This document shows positions 48,429 through 58,464 of a DNA stretch of 64,000 bases, piece after piece. Below the pieces are notes generated by a model. The model was not told where the DNA came from and ran no database searches. It saw nothing but the letters and a program-made list of their open reading frames with translations. A program made the position numbers and the translations under genes. Positions within the stretch are counted from its first letter, which is position 1. Each line of letters starts with the position of its first letter. The DNA is from an uncultured Elusimicrobium sp. (GTDB lineage Bacteria > Elusimicrobiota > Elusimicrobia > Elusimicrobiales > Elusimicrobiaceae): assembly GCA_947305555.1 (NCBI GenBank), contig CAMZDW010000002.1, positions 23,858 through 87,857 of the forward strand, given 5' to 3'.

Positions 48429-49064
48429 TTAATAAGTGAGTGATTGTCCCAACACACGTTCCAAATCCTTCCGCGCAATACTTCCTTCTCGTAGCAACCG
48501 GGGGGATTGCATAAAATCAACAATGCTGGAAGCAATCGGGCTCAACACCCCACCTTTCAAAATGAAATCTACTTTCCCGTTGAATAATTTTACCAAATCT
48601 TCTTCCCTGGTGAGAACGGGTTGCTGGTGTTCATTGGCACTCGTGCAAGCCAGCGGCCCTTTCAGCTGAGTAAGAAATTTTTGTAAAAAATCCATTTTAG
48701 GAACGCGAATTCCCACCCCCGGTGATTGGCGCAACAGCGCCTTGCCTTTCTCCGTAGGAGGTAAAATAAGCGTCAGGGCCCCCGGCCAATAGGCTTTTGC
48801 CAAGCGCATCGCTCCCTCTGAAAATTGTGCTACCTGCATTGCCTGCGCCACATCCGCCATCAAAAGTTGAAGCGGTTGATACGTGGGACGCTTCTTGATT
48901 TGGCAAATTTGCTCTATTCCCTGCTCACAAAAAGCTCCCGTGGCAATTCCATAAACTGTATCTGTAGGCAGCACCGCCACCGCTCCTTGATTAACCGCTT
49001 GGGCGATTTGTTGGAGGGTGTGCAAATCCAGAGTCGCAACATCAAAAATCTGTGTCTGTTTCAT
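48429..49064 (-). CDS. tsaC: threonylcarbamoyl-AMP synthase (Sua5/YrdC)
   Basis: VAVLPTDTVYGIATGAF, KKRP..QPL, YWPGALTLIL, CTSANEHQQP. Confidence 0.92.
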   Translation of the reverse strand: MKQTQIFDVATLDLHTLQQIAQAVNQGAVAVLPTDTVYGIATGAFCEQGIEQICQIKKRPTYQPLQLLMADVAQAMQVAQFSEGAMRLAKAYWPGALTLILPPTEKGKALLRQSPGVGIRVPKMDFLQKFLTQLKGPLACTSANEHQQPVLTREEDLVKLFNGKVDFILKGGVLSPIASSIVDFMQSPRLLREGSIARKDLERVLGQSLTY

Positions 49065-49752
49065 CGGTCTCTTCTTTTAAGTCCTCTGCCGGGCGGTCAA
49101 TAATAATTACAAACTCCCCTTGGATTTTATTTTTTTTGGATAATAATGCTATCAACTCATTCACCCGGCCGCGCTGCCATTCTTCATAAACTTTAGAAAG
49201 TTCCCTAGCCAAAATGACGGGTGTATCCTGGCCCAAGGTTTTTTCAATTAGCTCCAACATTTTAAGTACTCGGTACGGAGATTCATAAAGCACTACCGGA
49301 TTTTGTAACTCATATGCCCGGGAAATGATTTTGGCGGCTTTTCCAGGTTTGCGTGGCAAAAAGCCCAAAAAAGTAAAAGCTCCTCCCGTGATGCCCGCAC
49401 CGGCCAATGCACATGCTACCGCACTGGGCCCCGGCAGAGAAGACACTTTCACTCCCGCCTTTACTGCTTCACGTACTAGTTTCCACCCGGGATCCGAAAT
49501 ACACGGTGTGCCACAATCGGACACCAATGCACATGTTTTCCCACCCGTCAAAGATTCCAAACACCGTGTAAGTGAATGGGGGTCGTTTTCATTGTAACGA
49601 TATGTGGGTTTGGAAATTCCAAAGTGAGAAAGTAAAATTTGGGTGCGGCGTGTATCCTCGCATAAAACAGCGTCCACCGTCCTGAGCACTTCCAAAGAGC
49701 GCAGGGTAATATCTTGCAAATTGCCGATCGGCGTAGGAACGATATAAAGCAT
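49042..49752 (-). CDS. rsmI: 16S rRNA 2'-O-ribose C1402 methyltransferase
   Basis: LYIVPTPIGNLQDITLRSLEVL, EDTRRTQILL, VSDCGTPCISDPG, LPGPSAV. Confidence 0.94.
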   Translation of the reverse strand: MLYIVPTPIGNLQDITLRSLEVLRTVDAVLCEDTRRTQILLSHFGISKPTYRYNENDPHSLTRCLESLTGGKTCALVSDCGTPCISDPGWKLVREAVKAGVKVSSLPGPSAVACALAGAGITGGAFTFLGFLPRKPGKAAKIISRAYELQNPVVLYESPYRVLKMLELIEKTLGQDTPVILARELSKVYEEWQRGRVNELIALLSKKNKIQGEFVIIIDRPAEDLKEETDETDTDF

Positions 49753-49872
49753 AATACAGAGTATATAAAATAATTTTCCGATGCGCCGGAGAAAAGTAAA
49801 AAATTTTTCCGGTTATCTTCCTTTTTTAGTAAAATATTAAATTGTCGTAATTATTTAAGGAATAAAAGTAAA

Positions 49873-51339
49873 ATGTCTAGAATTTTATCTAAAATCAAAT
49901 TGAATACTTTCGCCATTATTCTTTCCATTTTGGCCATTGTTACCGTGATGACGTGGATAGTTCCCAGCGGCGCTTACGATAAAACTGAAGTCAATGGACG
50001 CCAAGTAGTCGTAGCCGGCACCTATCATCGGGTAGCCGCTGAACCCCAAGGTTTATTTGATGTGCTCAAAGCTCCCATTCAGGGTTTTTCCAAAACAGCC
50101 GAAGTTATTGTATTTTTACTTACAATCGGGGGCGTATTAGCTGTCATTGAAAAAACCGGAGCGATTGCCGCAGGGATTCAAGCAGCCAGTGCTTTTTTTC
50201 AACGCAATCCCAAACTCCGTTTTCTATTTATCCCCCTAGGCATTATTGTCTTTTCACTCTGTGGTGCTACCTTTGGCATGTGTGAAGAAGCCCTTATTTT
50301 TATTCCTATCTTTATTCCGCTGGCTTTGTCCTTGGGTTATGATTCCGCCCTGGGGACCGCGGTTCCTTTTATTGGGGCAGGCGTGGGCTTTGCCGCTGCC
50401 TTCACCAATCCCTTTACCGTTGGAATTGCACAAGGGATTGCGCAAGTTCCTTTGTATTCAGGATTAGGATATCGTTTTATCATTTGGATTATCTGCACAA
50501 CCGTTGTAATCACTTGGTTAAGCATTTATGCGGCACGTGTGCACAAAGATCCTTCCAAAAGTTTAACGTACGAATTTGATATTGAAAAACGTAAAGAATT
50601 AAAACTTAATAAGGAAGAACACCACATTACCCGACGCCAAAAATGGGTGCTAACTGCCTTTGGATTGGGTATGGTTGGGTTAATTATCGGAGTTTTAAAA
50701 CCACAAATCTGCGCTTTCATTAACAATACTTGGGGCATCGATTTAATGACCATGCTTCACTTAGAGCAAGAAGGCTGGTACATCACTGAAATTGCTGCCT
50801 TGTTCTTGGGTGTTGGTTTTTTGTGTGGTATTTTGGGAAAAATGAAAATGCAACAATTTAATGATGCTTTTTTTGATGGAGTGCGCGGCATGGCAGAAAT
50901 TGCGATGCTGTTATGCTTTGCACAAGCTATCGTCATTATTGCTAATAACGGGCATATTCTCGATACTCTCTTGGAATGGATGTCCGGCACGATCAAACAT
51001 TTACATCCCATCTGCGCTTCTTGGGCAGCCATGATGTTACAAACCGTCATTGATTTTTTCATTCCGTCCGGCTCCGGGAAAGCAGTACTCACGATGCCGA
51101 TTTTAGCTCCGCTGGCAGATCTTATTGGAATTACCCGTCAAACCATGGTATTGGCCTTTCAATTGGGAGGCAGCTGGCTTAATATGGTCATTCCTACAGA
51201 TCCTGTTACGATTGCCGCCATTGGTTTTGCTCGCATTGCATATCCGAAATGGCTCAAGTGGATGCTGCCCTTATTATTGGTCATGTACCTACTTTCATTT
51301 GCCTTGCTCATTCCGCCCTATTTTATGAAATGGCAATAA
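49873..51339 (+). CDS. YfcC-family / C4-dicarboxylate carrier-like permease, copy 1
   Basis: TWIVPSGAYDKTEVNGRQVVVAGTYH; NPFTVGIAQGIAQVPLYSG; FFIPSGSGKAVLTMPI. Confidence 0.85.
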   Translation: MSRILSKIKLNTFAIILSILAIVTVMTWIVPSGAYDKTEVNGRQVVVAGTYHRVAAEPQGLFDVLKAPIQGFSKTAEVIVFLLTIGGVLAVIEKTGAIAAGIQAASAFFQRNPKLRFLFIPLGIIVFSLCGATFGMCEEALIFIPIFIPLALSLGYDSALGTAVPFIGAGVGFAAAFTNPFTVGIAQGIAQVPLYSGLGYRFIIWIICTTVVITWLSIYAARVHKDPSKSLTYEFDIEKRKELKLNKEEHHITRRQKWVLTAFGLGMVGLIIGVLKPQICAFINNTWGIDLMTMLHLEQEGWYITEIAALFLGVGFLCGILGKMKMQQFNDAFFDGVRGMAEIAMLLCFAQAIVIIANNGHILDTLLEWMSGTIKHLHPICASWAAMMLQTVIDFFIPSGSGKAVLTMPILAPLADLIGITRQTMVLAFQLGGSWLNMVIPTDPVTIAAIGFARIAYPKWLKWMLPLLLVMYLLSFALLIPPYFMKWQ

Positions 51340-51347
51340 TTCGTTTT

Positions 51348-51391
51348 GCATCTGCTCGCATTTATTTTGTTTGAGCCGGGCAGATGCTTTT
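51348..51391 (+). terminator. terminator-like hairpin between permease copies
   Basis: GCATCTGCTCG ... CGGGCAGATGC followed by TTTTAT. Confidence 0.6.
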
Positions 51392-51426
51392 ATATGTATT
51401 CTTGACAAACAGAGGAAAACAAAAAC

Positions 51427-52821
51427 ATGAAAAAGAAGTTGTGTAACACCTATTTCTTGGTGTTTTTAATTATGGTCGGGGTAGCCGCTTTAACGTGGTT
51501 TGTCCCTGCCGGTCAATATGACCGAATAGAAGAAGGCGGACGCACCTTCGCGGTAGCCGGTTCTTACCACGCGGTAGAACGGGCCCCTCAAAACATTGGA
51601 AACATTCTTTCGGCTCCGATTGAAGGATTTACTCAATGTGCGGAAATTATCGCCTTCATTTTAGTAGTAGGCGCCTTATTTACCATTGTAGAACGGACCG
51701 GCGCTATCCACACCGTAATTCAAAAGGTTAGTTTCTTCTTTTCCCATCATCCCCAATACACAAAGTTCTTTATTCCCACGTGTATTTTCTTATTTTCGCT
51801 TTGTGGGGCTTTATTTGGAATGGAAGAAGAAACGTTAATATTTATTCCCATTTTTATACCTTTGGCACTTTCCTTGGGATATGATACTGTAATCGGGATG
51901 TCCATCCCCTTTATAGGCGCTTTTACGGGATTTTCATCTGCCTTTGTGAACCCCTTTACCGTAGGGATTGCCCAAACTATTGCCCAATTGCCCATGTACT
52001 CCGGCTGGCAATACCGCGTATGTGTGTGGTTTATTTTCACAACGGTAGTAGCTGCCTTCTTTTCATGGTATGGTGCTCGCATACGAAAACATCCCACCAA
52101 GAGTTTAACTTATAAAATGGACCAGGAAAAACGGGCAGAATTAAATATTGTAAACGAAGTTGTCGTGCTACAAGACTTTAAACTTACCGGTGCCCATAAG
52201 GGCGTTATTGTGGCCTTTATGCTGGGGATGTTGGTATTGTTTTATGGCGTCATTCGTTATCAATGGTACATGATCGAAATCGCCGCTGTATTTTTGGGCG
52301 TCGCTATTGCCTGTGCGTATCTAGGTAAATTAACCCTGGATCAAACTACGGACGCCATTATTGATGGGGCTAAATCCATGATTAGTGTTTGTATTTTGAT
52401 GGCACTGGCACGCTCCATTGTAGTCATTTCCACCAATGGACACATCTTGGATACTTTTCTGCATATTATGACAAAAGGTGTAGGCCAATTACACCCCATC
52501 TTTGCCACGCAAGCGATGTTTGTTACGCAAATGATGCTTAACTTCTTTATCCCGTCTGGTTCAGGCCAAGCAGTACTGACGATGCCCATCATGGTTCCTT
52601 TAGGAGACCTGGTGCACGTATCGCGTCAAGCTGTTATTTTGGCCTTCCAATTTGGGGATGGTTGGGGTAACCCTATTTTACCAACTGCTCCTGTAACTAT
52701 GGGGGCCCTGGCCCTTGCTGGGATTTCCTACCCGGCGTGGGTAAAATGGTTTTTAAAGCTGGAAGTAATTTTAATTGTACTCTCATTTTTATTATTAATC
52801 CCAGCCTATTACATTTGGTAA
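51427..52821 (+). CDS. YfcC-family / C4-dicarboxylate carrier-like permease, copy 2
   Basis: Paralogous to the upstream gene: TWFVPAGQYDRIEEGGRTFAVAGSYH; NPFTVGIAQTIAQLPMYSG; FFIPSGSGQAVLTMPI. Confidence 0.85.
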   Translation: MKKKLCNTYFLVFLIMVGVAALTWFVPAGQYDRIEEGGRTFAVAGSYHAVERAPQNIGNILSAPIEGFTQCAEIIAFILVVGALFTIVERTGAIHTVIQKVSFFFSHHPQYTKFFIPTCIFLFSLCGALFGMEEETLIFIPIFIPLALSLGYDTVIGMSIPFIGAFTGFSSAFVNPFTVGIAQTIAQLPMYSGWQYRVCVWFIFTTVVAAFFSWYGARIRKHPTKSLTYKMDQEKRAELNIVNEVVVLQDFKLTGAHKGVIVAFMLGMLVLFYGVIRYQWYMIEIAAVFLGVAIACAYLGKLTLDQTTDAIIDGAKSMISVCILMALARSIVVISTNGHILDTFLHIMTKGVGQLHPIFATQAMFVTQMMLNFFIPSGSGQAVLTMPIMVPLGDLVHVSRQAVILAFQFGDGWGNPILPTAPVTMGALALAGISYPAWVKWFLKLEVILIVLSFLLLIPAYYIW

Positions 52822-52829
52822 AATATAAA

Positions 52830-52858
52830 AAGCCCTTTGGGTATCCAAAGGGCTTTTT
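52830..52858 (+). terminator. intrinsic terminator
   Basis: Perfect stem AGCCCTTTGG/CCAAAGGGCT, 4-nt loop, T5. Confidence 0.88.
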
Positions 52859-52864
52859 AAACTT

Positions 52865-54289
52865 ATGCTTAACTCTTTAAAAACAGCTTCGTATTTGCAT
52901 TGGATAGATTGGAGCGTGATTGGCTTTGTTTTGCTTCTCACGTTTATAGCTGCTTTTTATGGTAATTTTCGCCGTAAACAAACCCCCTCCTCTAAAATAA
53001 CCCCCCTGGACTATTTACTAATGGGCCGTCAACTCACCCTACCGCTTTTTGTCGCAACGTTGGTTGCCACGTGGTATGGTGGTATTTTGGGCATCAGTGA
53101 AATTACCTTTAATTACGGAATTTATAATTTTGTAACTCAAGGAATATTTTGGTATGCTGCGTATCTTATTTTCGCATTCTTTGTTGCTGACAAAATTGCC
53201 CGATACAAATCAATGACTCTTCCGGATTTAACCTCTCAGCTTTTTGGTCCAAAATCTGCTAAAGTGGCTGCTTTTTTCACTTTATTCAATATGCTCCCAG
53301 TAGCTTATATACTCAGCTTGGGAATGTTTTTGCACATGGTATTTGGCATCAGTATTTTAATCGGCATGATTTTGGGTATGTTATTTACTTGTTTGTACAC
53401 AGCTTGGGGAGGCTTCCGGGCGGTTGTATTTTCAGATTTAATTCAATTTTTTGTGATGTGCAGCGCCGTACTATTGGTAGCTCTTTTTTCCGTACAACAT
53501 TTTGGAGGTATCGGCTTTCTAAAAGCACATCTGCCAGCGACCCATTTCACTATCACTGGGGGAAATTCTTGGCTAAACACATTAATTTGGGGATTTATCG
53601 CTTTATCTACGCTGATTGATCCCAGTTTTTACCAACGTTGTTTTGCAGCAAAAAGCCCTCAAGTAGTTAAAAAAGGGATTCTCATTTCCACGTTTATTTG
53701 GTTTTGCTTTGACATTTGTACCACCACGGGCGCTCTATATGCCCGGGCATTGTTACCGCACGCACAACCGGGTCAGGCTTATTTCTTCTACTCCATCCAA
53801 CTACTACCCATTGGATTGAAGGGATTTTTCGTAGCCGGTATTTTGGCCATTATTTTATCCACCCTGAATTCTTACCTGTTTATTGCCTCCAACACATTAA
53901 GCTTTGATTTATTACGTACTCGGTTTACAAATGTTGTATTTTCTAACCGCATTGCCGTTTTTGCAGCTGGCACCGTTTCGATTATACTAGCACAACTTTT
54001 TCATGGGAGTTTTAAAGAAATTTGGCTTATATTGGGCTCCTACTTTTCAGCTTGTTTGTTAGTTCCCATCTTGATGGGATACCTCTACCCGGGGAGAATT
54101 AGCGATAGATTATTTGTCTGTTCTTCGTTAACAAGCGCCTTAGTAATGACTTTATGGCACATCCTGCCCAAACCCGAAGTATGGGAAACATTAGATCCTT
54201 TTTACATGGGTATATTGACCAGCATCTGTATCTTACTGATAGGACGAAGCAAATATGAAAAAGTTACGTCGCGCATTATTGATCGGTAA
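52865..54289 (+). CDS. sodium:solute symporter (SSS family)
   Basis: About 12-13 hydrophobic segments; DYLLMGRQLTLPLFVATLVATWYGGILGISE; DLIQFFVM. Confidence 0.88.
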   Translation: MLNSLKTASYLHWIDWSVIGFVLLLTFIAAFYGNFRRKQTPSSKITPLDYLLMGRQLTLPLFVATLVATWYGGILGISEITFNYGIYNFVTQGIFWYAAYLIFAFFVADKIARYKSMTLPDLTSQLFGPKSAKVAAFFTLFNMLPVAYILSLGMFLHMVFGISILIGMILGMLFTCLYTAWGGFRAVVFSDLIQFFVMCSAVLLVALFSVQHFGGIGFLKAHLPATHFTITGGNSWLNTLIWGFIALSTLIDPSFYQRCFAAKSPQVVKKGILISTFIWFCFDICTTTGALYARALLPHAQPGQAYFFYSIQLLPIGLKGFFVAGILAIILSTLNSYLFIASNTLSFDLLRTRFTNVVFSNRIAVFAAGTVSIILAQLFHGSFKEIWLILGSYFSACLLVPILMGYLYPGRISDRLFVCSSLTSALVMTLWHILPKPEVWETLDPFYMGILTSICILLIGRSKYEKVTSRIIDR

Positions 54290-54887
54290 CGCAGAAACGT
54301 TGCCCCCTTCTTTCTTGCATTCTCTAGCCGCAGAGGTAGACCTTGTTCTTGCCACTGATGGAGGAGCAAACCGGGCTCTAGCCGCCGGCTTGTGTCCGGA
54401 CGTTATCATTGGGGATTTAGATTCCGTATCTGCTCAAACCCGAAAAAAACTATCCAAATCAACCTGGATACCAGTTAGCACCCAACAAAATACTGATTTA
54501 GAAAAAGCATTAGATTGGCTAGCTAGCCAACAAATCACACATTGCACGCTCTGTGCTATTACGGGTGGACGAATGGATTTTACATTGGGGAATTTTTTGT
54601 CTGTTTATCCCTACCTGGAAAAAATGGAACTGACAGTCTGCGCTCCCACCTGGACCATGCTCCCCGTTACGCGCCAATATACCACTCAGTGCCAACCGGG
54701 GCAACGGGTCAGTTTACTCCCTTTCAAAACGTGTAAAAACGTAAGCACAAGTGGCTTAAAATATCCGCTTCAAAATGAATGTTTATCTTGGAAACAGCCC
54801 GGCCGGTTTTTGAGCAATCAAACAACCGGGAAACGGTTTAGTGTAACGTTATCCAGCGGACTTTTGTGGATTTATCACGAGCACTAA
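54255..54887 (+). CDS. thiamine pyrophosphokinase
   Basis: LVLATDGGANRALAAGLCPDVIIGDLDSVS, QQNTDLEKALDW, TGGRMDFTLGN. Confidence 0.85.
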   Translation: MKKLRRALLIGNAETLPPSFLHSLAAEVDLVLATDGGANRALAAGLCPDVIIGDLDSVSAQTRKKLSKSTWIPVSTQQNTDLEKALDWLASQQITHCTLCAITGGRMDFTLGNFLSVYPYLEKMELTVCAPTWTMLPVTRQYTTQCQPGQRVSLLPFKTCKNVSTSGLKYPLQNECLSWKQPGRFLSNQTTGKRFSVTLSSGLLWIYHEH

Positions 54888-56431
54888 CGACTTCGTAATA
54901 ATTTCTTATATAATTTTTCAGCTTCGGGAATTTCTTCGCGAGCTTTTTCCAAAAGAGAAAGTGCTTCTTGCGTATTCCCTTGGGCGGCTAGAACAGCCCC
55001 CAAATGGTAAGCTATTTCCGGGATACTCATTACGATTTCTGCCGGAAAGGCAAATAATAACTGAGCGGCTTGCTCCAGCTGCCCTTGTTTGAAATACAAC
55101 CAAGCTTGTGTATCAATAAATGTATAATCATTCGGACTTACCGCCAAGGCACGCGCGATGTATCCTTGGGCTTCTTCCAACCGAACACCTCGTTGAGCCA
55201 AACTGTACGCCCATAAATTAAGGGCTTGAGCATGGCTCGGTTGCTGAGTAAGAACATGTCCAAGCGCTGTTTCCATTTTTTTATATTTTTTAAGGCCTTC
55301 CAGTGCGTAAGCATATTGGAACCAAGCATCGGTATAATCCGGGCGACTCGTAGTCAATTTTTCAAATACGCGCGCAGCCGTGCGCCACTCTTTTGTTTGT
55401 TGTAAAGCTAGACCGTAAAAAAAGGCAATTTCAACACTATCCGGAAATTTTTGATAAGCCTGCCGTAAGGTGGCGACACTTGCCTGCGGTTGATTTAGTT
55501 TCTGTTGGTAAAAACTTACTTGCAACCATTTACCGGCATCATCTTCATAGTCTTTTGCTTCTTTTAAATAGTTAATCGCTTGTGCAAAATCCCCTTTTTT
55601 CTCAGACAATAACGCCAAGAAATAACAAGAGGGGACATCGTCATTTTGCACCGCTTTGGCTTTTAGAAAATACTGCTCCGCTTTGGGAAAATCCTTCCCA
55701 AGCAAATAAACAGAAGCCATGCGCGCATAAGTGGAAGCATTTGCAAATCCCATTTTTTCCAATTCTTCCAGCTCATGCAACATAAGAAAAAATTGTGAAC
55801 TTCGCTCATATACTTCCGCCTTGCCCAGCCGTGCTTCCACATATTCGGGATTTTCCTTCAACGCTTTTTCATAATAGGCAAGTGAATGTTGAGCATCTTT
55901 TCTGCGTAAGAATAAATTACCTATCTCCGTATACAAAGAGGCCGCCATATCCGGATATTTGACAGCCAAATCCTCCAAGGTATCTACTGCTTTTTGTGGG
56001 GAAGAAACCGACAATAAAGCTAAATAGGGGTAAATTCGTTGGATATCTTCCGGACTGCAATCAATTGCTTTTTTATAGGCTTCTTCCGCTTGAGAAATTT
56101 GGCCTTTTTTCCATAAATAAGCCCCGTAAACATTCCAATCCTCTGCATCATTTTCATCTTGATTGATGTAGTCGGCATATTGATCTGCTACTTCTATCTT
56201 ATTATCTGCCAAAGCCTGTAATACAAGCAGCCGTTTCAAATATTTGGAATCTGGCGCTTGTTTTAATGCTTTTTCCAAGTAACGCAAAGACTGGGGATCT
56301 TGCTCCCACTGGGCATAAACGGCACGCAAGAAATCATTAAATAGTTGCTTTTCATTCGTGGCCGACGGCTCCTGTGCCATCACACAAGTTCCCACGAATA
56401 AAAAAAGTCCCAGAAAAATATCTCTTTTCAT
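54884..56431 (-). CDS. exported TPR-repeat protein
   Basis: Signal peptide MKRDIFLGLFLFVGTCVMAQ, many TPR units. Confidence 0.85.
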   Translation of the reverse strand: MKRDIFLGLFLFVGTCVMAQEPSATNEKQLFNDFLRAVYAQWEQDPQSLRYLEKALKQAPDSKYLKRLLVLQALADNKIEVADQYADYINQDENDAEDWNVYGAYLWKKGQISQAEEAYKKAIDCSPEDIQRIYPYLALLSVSSPQKAVDTLEDLAVKYPDMAASLYTEIGNLFLRRKDAQHSLAYYEKALKENPEYVEARLGKAEVYERSSQFFLMLHELEELEKMGFANASTYARMASVYLLGKDFPKAEQYFLKAKAVQNDDVPSCYFLALLSEKKGDFAQAINYLKEAKDYEDDAGKWLQVSFYQQKLNQPQASVATLRQAYQKFPDSVEIAFFYGLALQQTKEWRTAARVFEKLTTSRPDYTDAWFQYAYALEGLKKYKKMETALGHVLTQQPSHAQALNLWAYSLAQRGVRLEEAQGYIARALAVSPNDYTFIDTQAWLYFKQGQLEQAAQLLFAFPAEIVMSIPEIAYHLGAVLAAQGNTQEALSLLEKAREEIPEAEKLYKKLLRSR

Positions 56432-56862
56432 AAATTTCTACTCATGATTAATGCATCATCAGTTCCATTATAAAATTTTTCTCGTCGTCCCACTTCACAA
56501 AATCCGGCTTTACTGTATAGTGCAATCGCCGCCCGGTTGCGGATATTTACTTCCAAGGTAATTTGTTCTCCGCCTCCTTCGAGTACTTGATTAATAAGAC
56601 GACTTATCAATTTAAAGCCAATTCCTTGGCGACAAAATTCAGGCCGAACCGCCACATTCAAAAGTTCTCCAAATCCGGCGGTAAAACGTAAGGCAGCAAA
56701 ACCAATTAAATTTTCTCCCTCTTCCGCACACCATATTTGCGAAGCGGCTTGGGGGATTTCGGTACAAAACCCTTTTTCTCCCCAATGGGCACTCAAAGGC
56801 TGCGTTTGTTCCACTTGAGCAAGCGACTTGGCATCCAATACCGTAGCACGGCGAATTTTCAT
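56428..56862 (-). CDS. rimI: ribosomal protein S18-alanine N-acetyltransferase-like GNAT
   Basis: GNAT: LLNVAVRPEFCRQGIGFKLISRLI, LEVNIRNRAAIALYSKAGFCEVGRREKFY. Confidence 0.88.
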   Translation of the reverse strand: MKIRRATVLDAKSLAQVEQTQPLSAHWGEKGFCTEIPQAASQIWCAEEGENLIGFAALRFTAGFGELLNVAVRPEFCRQGIGFKLISRLINQVLEGGGEQITLEVNIRNRAAIALYSKAGFCEVGRREKFYNGTDDALIMSRNL

Positions 56863-57551
56863 TTTGGCTCCACCAATTCAAAGCGGGCTGGTTTTAAGTA
56901 AAGCGGCTCCAACGCATTTTCTTCCCAACAATCCTGTTGTGCCAGTGCCAGTAGCGTGGCCGGTTGTACAACACAATCCACGGGCCGCGCCCACGCAAAA
57001 TTTCCAGTTAAAATGGAATGTAAAGGCGCCTTGTTTGCTCCGGTGCCGGCCAAAAAAAGAGGATGCGGATAAGCGCTTAATTCTACCTGTAATTCTTCTA
57101 AAGACATCCAGGCCGGGGGACGATTTTGCTCATCAAAAATTTGTAAAAAATATTCTTTTCTAAAAGCATGTAAAACCACTCCCAAAGCTCCCGATGGATT
57201 TTGTTTTTTCCATCGTTTAAAAGCCAGTGATTTTTCTACTTGATAGCGCAAAATTTCAAATACCGTGGCACTGCGGACCTTCGCTTGATTTAAATACTGC
57301 ATCATAGAAGCAAACGTCAGCGAGATACGAATCCCCGTAAAACGCCCCGGGCCACGTACAATAAAAATGGTTCCTACCTCTTGTAAACTACCCCCCACCG
57401 CGGCAAGCGCGTGTTGAAGCGCCGGGAAAAGAATTCGCTCCTGCTTAATACCGCTACGCCGGCGAACGGCTTTTTGAGACCCTTTGGCGGCTACAATTAA
57501 TAACGGGGAACCCGAACTATCTAGTCCAATTATAACTGGTTTTGATTGCAT
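56859..57551 (-). CDS. tsaB: tRNA threonylcarbamoyladenosine biosynthesis protein TsaB
   Basis: IIGLDSSGSPLLIV, GPGRFTGIRISLTFA; located between tsaE and rimI. Confidence 0.88.
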   Translation of the reverse strand: MQSKPVIIGLDSSGSPLLIVAAKGSQKAVRRRSGIKQERILFPALQHALAAVGGSLQEVGTIFIVRGPGRFTGIRISLTFASMMQYLNQAKVRSATVFEILRYQVEKSLAFKRWKKQNPSGALGVVLHAFRKEYFLQIFDEQNRPPAWMSLEELQVELSAYPHPLFLAGTGANKAPLHSILTGNFAWARPVDCVVQPATLLALAQQDCWEENALEPLYLKPARFELVEPK

Positions 57552-58006
57552 AAACTCTCCAAGAGGCGCTGAGACTCAGGGCCGTTAGCCGTTAGCTCTA
57601 TGATACGCTCATCTCCGGTGCGTAAAATAAAATCCATTTCCAATCTATCTTGCGGCAACATGCGGCGAATGGGATCGGGCCATTCTGCCAAAATAATGGC
57701 CTGCTCATCTTCCAACATCTCTTCAAAACCCAAATTAAAAACTTCTCCTTCTTCCAAACGAAACAAATCAATATGAAATAGCCGATGCTTTTTATTTTTG
57801 TATTCTTTCATCAAACTAAAACTAGCACTGGTAGGCGAACTTTTTAGTCCCAAAGCGGCAGCCACCCCTTTCACAAATACCGTCTTCCCCGCGCCAATCG
57901 GCCCACGTAAAAAAATAATTTCTCCTCCTGATAAGGCTTTGGCAAGTTGTTTAGCCAGACAGAGCGTTTGTTCCCGAGAAGAGGTGATTAATTGGACTTT
58001 TTTCAT
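57530..58006 (-). CDS. tsaE: tRNA threonylcarbamoyladenosine biosynthesis ATPase TsaE
   Basis: FLRGPIGAGKTVFVKGVAAALG, SPTSASFSLMKEY, HIDLFRLE, ILAEWPD. Confidence 0.92.
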   Translation of the reverse strand: MKKVQLITSSREQTLCLAKQLAKALSGGEIIFLRGPIGAGKTVFVKGVAAALGLKSSPTSASFSLMKEYKNKKHRLFHIDLFRLEEGEVFNLGFEEMLEDEQAIILAEWPDPIRRMLPQDRLEMDFILRTGDERIIELTANGPESQRLLESLCNQNQL

Positions 58007-58464
58007 CAGCGCACCGTTTTAATACATACGGTCCGCCCGTTAACGTCCGTACGGTCTTGGTTCGAAGGATCTAGCACGTCTTTTCCATCCACCACAAATA
58101 CATACTTATATTCTCCCCCCGTCAAAGCCACCGAAGTTTCAAAGTATCCTTTGCGATATCCTTTTAATTCTAACGGATCTTGTCCCCAACGGTTGAAATC
58201 CGCTTGCAATTCTACTTTTTTGGCACCGGGAGCAGTGATAAAAAATTTACGATATTTTACTTCCGCATTGTAGGGAGTACGCGCCGGGGTAGCAACCGCC
58301 AAAACACTTCCTTTATTTAACGGAGCGGTGGAAGCAGCCGCTTCAATTGTTTTGGCCGTATAGTCATAGTAATCTTGTGCAACAGTAAAAAACCATAATA
58401 ACCCAAGTGCAAACAAAAAAATAAAAACAGCAAACAGAGCCCCCGGGCGCTTAATCCTGTTCAT
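58006..58464 (-). CDS. single-TM protein with CBM48/AMPK glycogen-binding-like domain
   Basis: N-terminal TM; KFFITAPGAKKVELQADFNRWGQDPLELKGYRKGYFETSVALTGGEYKYVFVVDGKDVLDPSN. Confidence 0.82.
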   Translation of the reverse strand: MNRIKRPGALFAVFIFLFALGLLWFFTVAQDYYDYTAKTIEAAASTAPLNKGSVLAVATPARTPYNAEVKYRKFFITAPGAKKVELQADFNRWGQDPLELKGYRKGYFETSVALTGGEYKYVFVVDGKDVLDPSNQDRTDVNGRTVCIKTVR

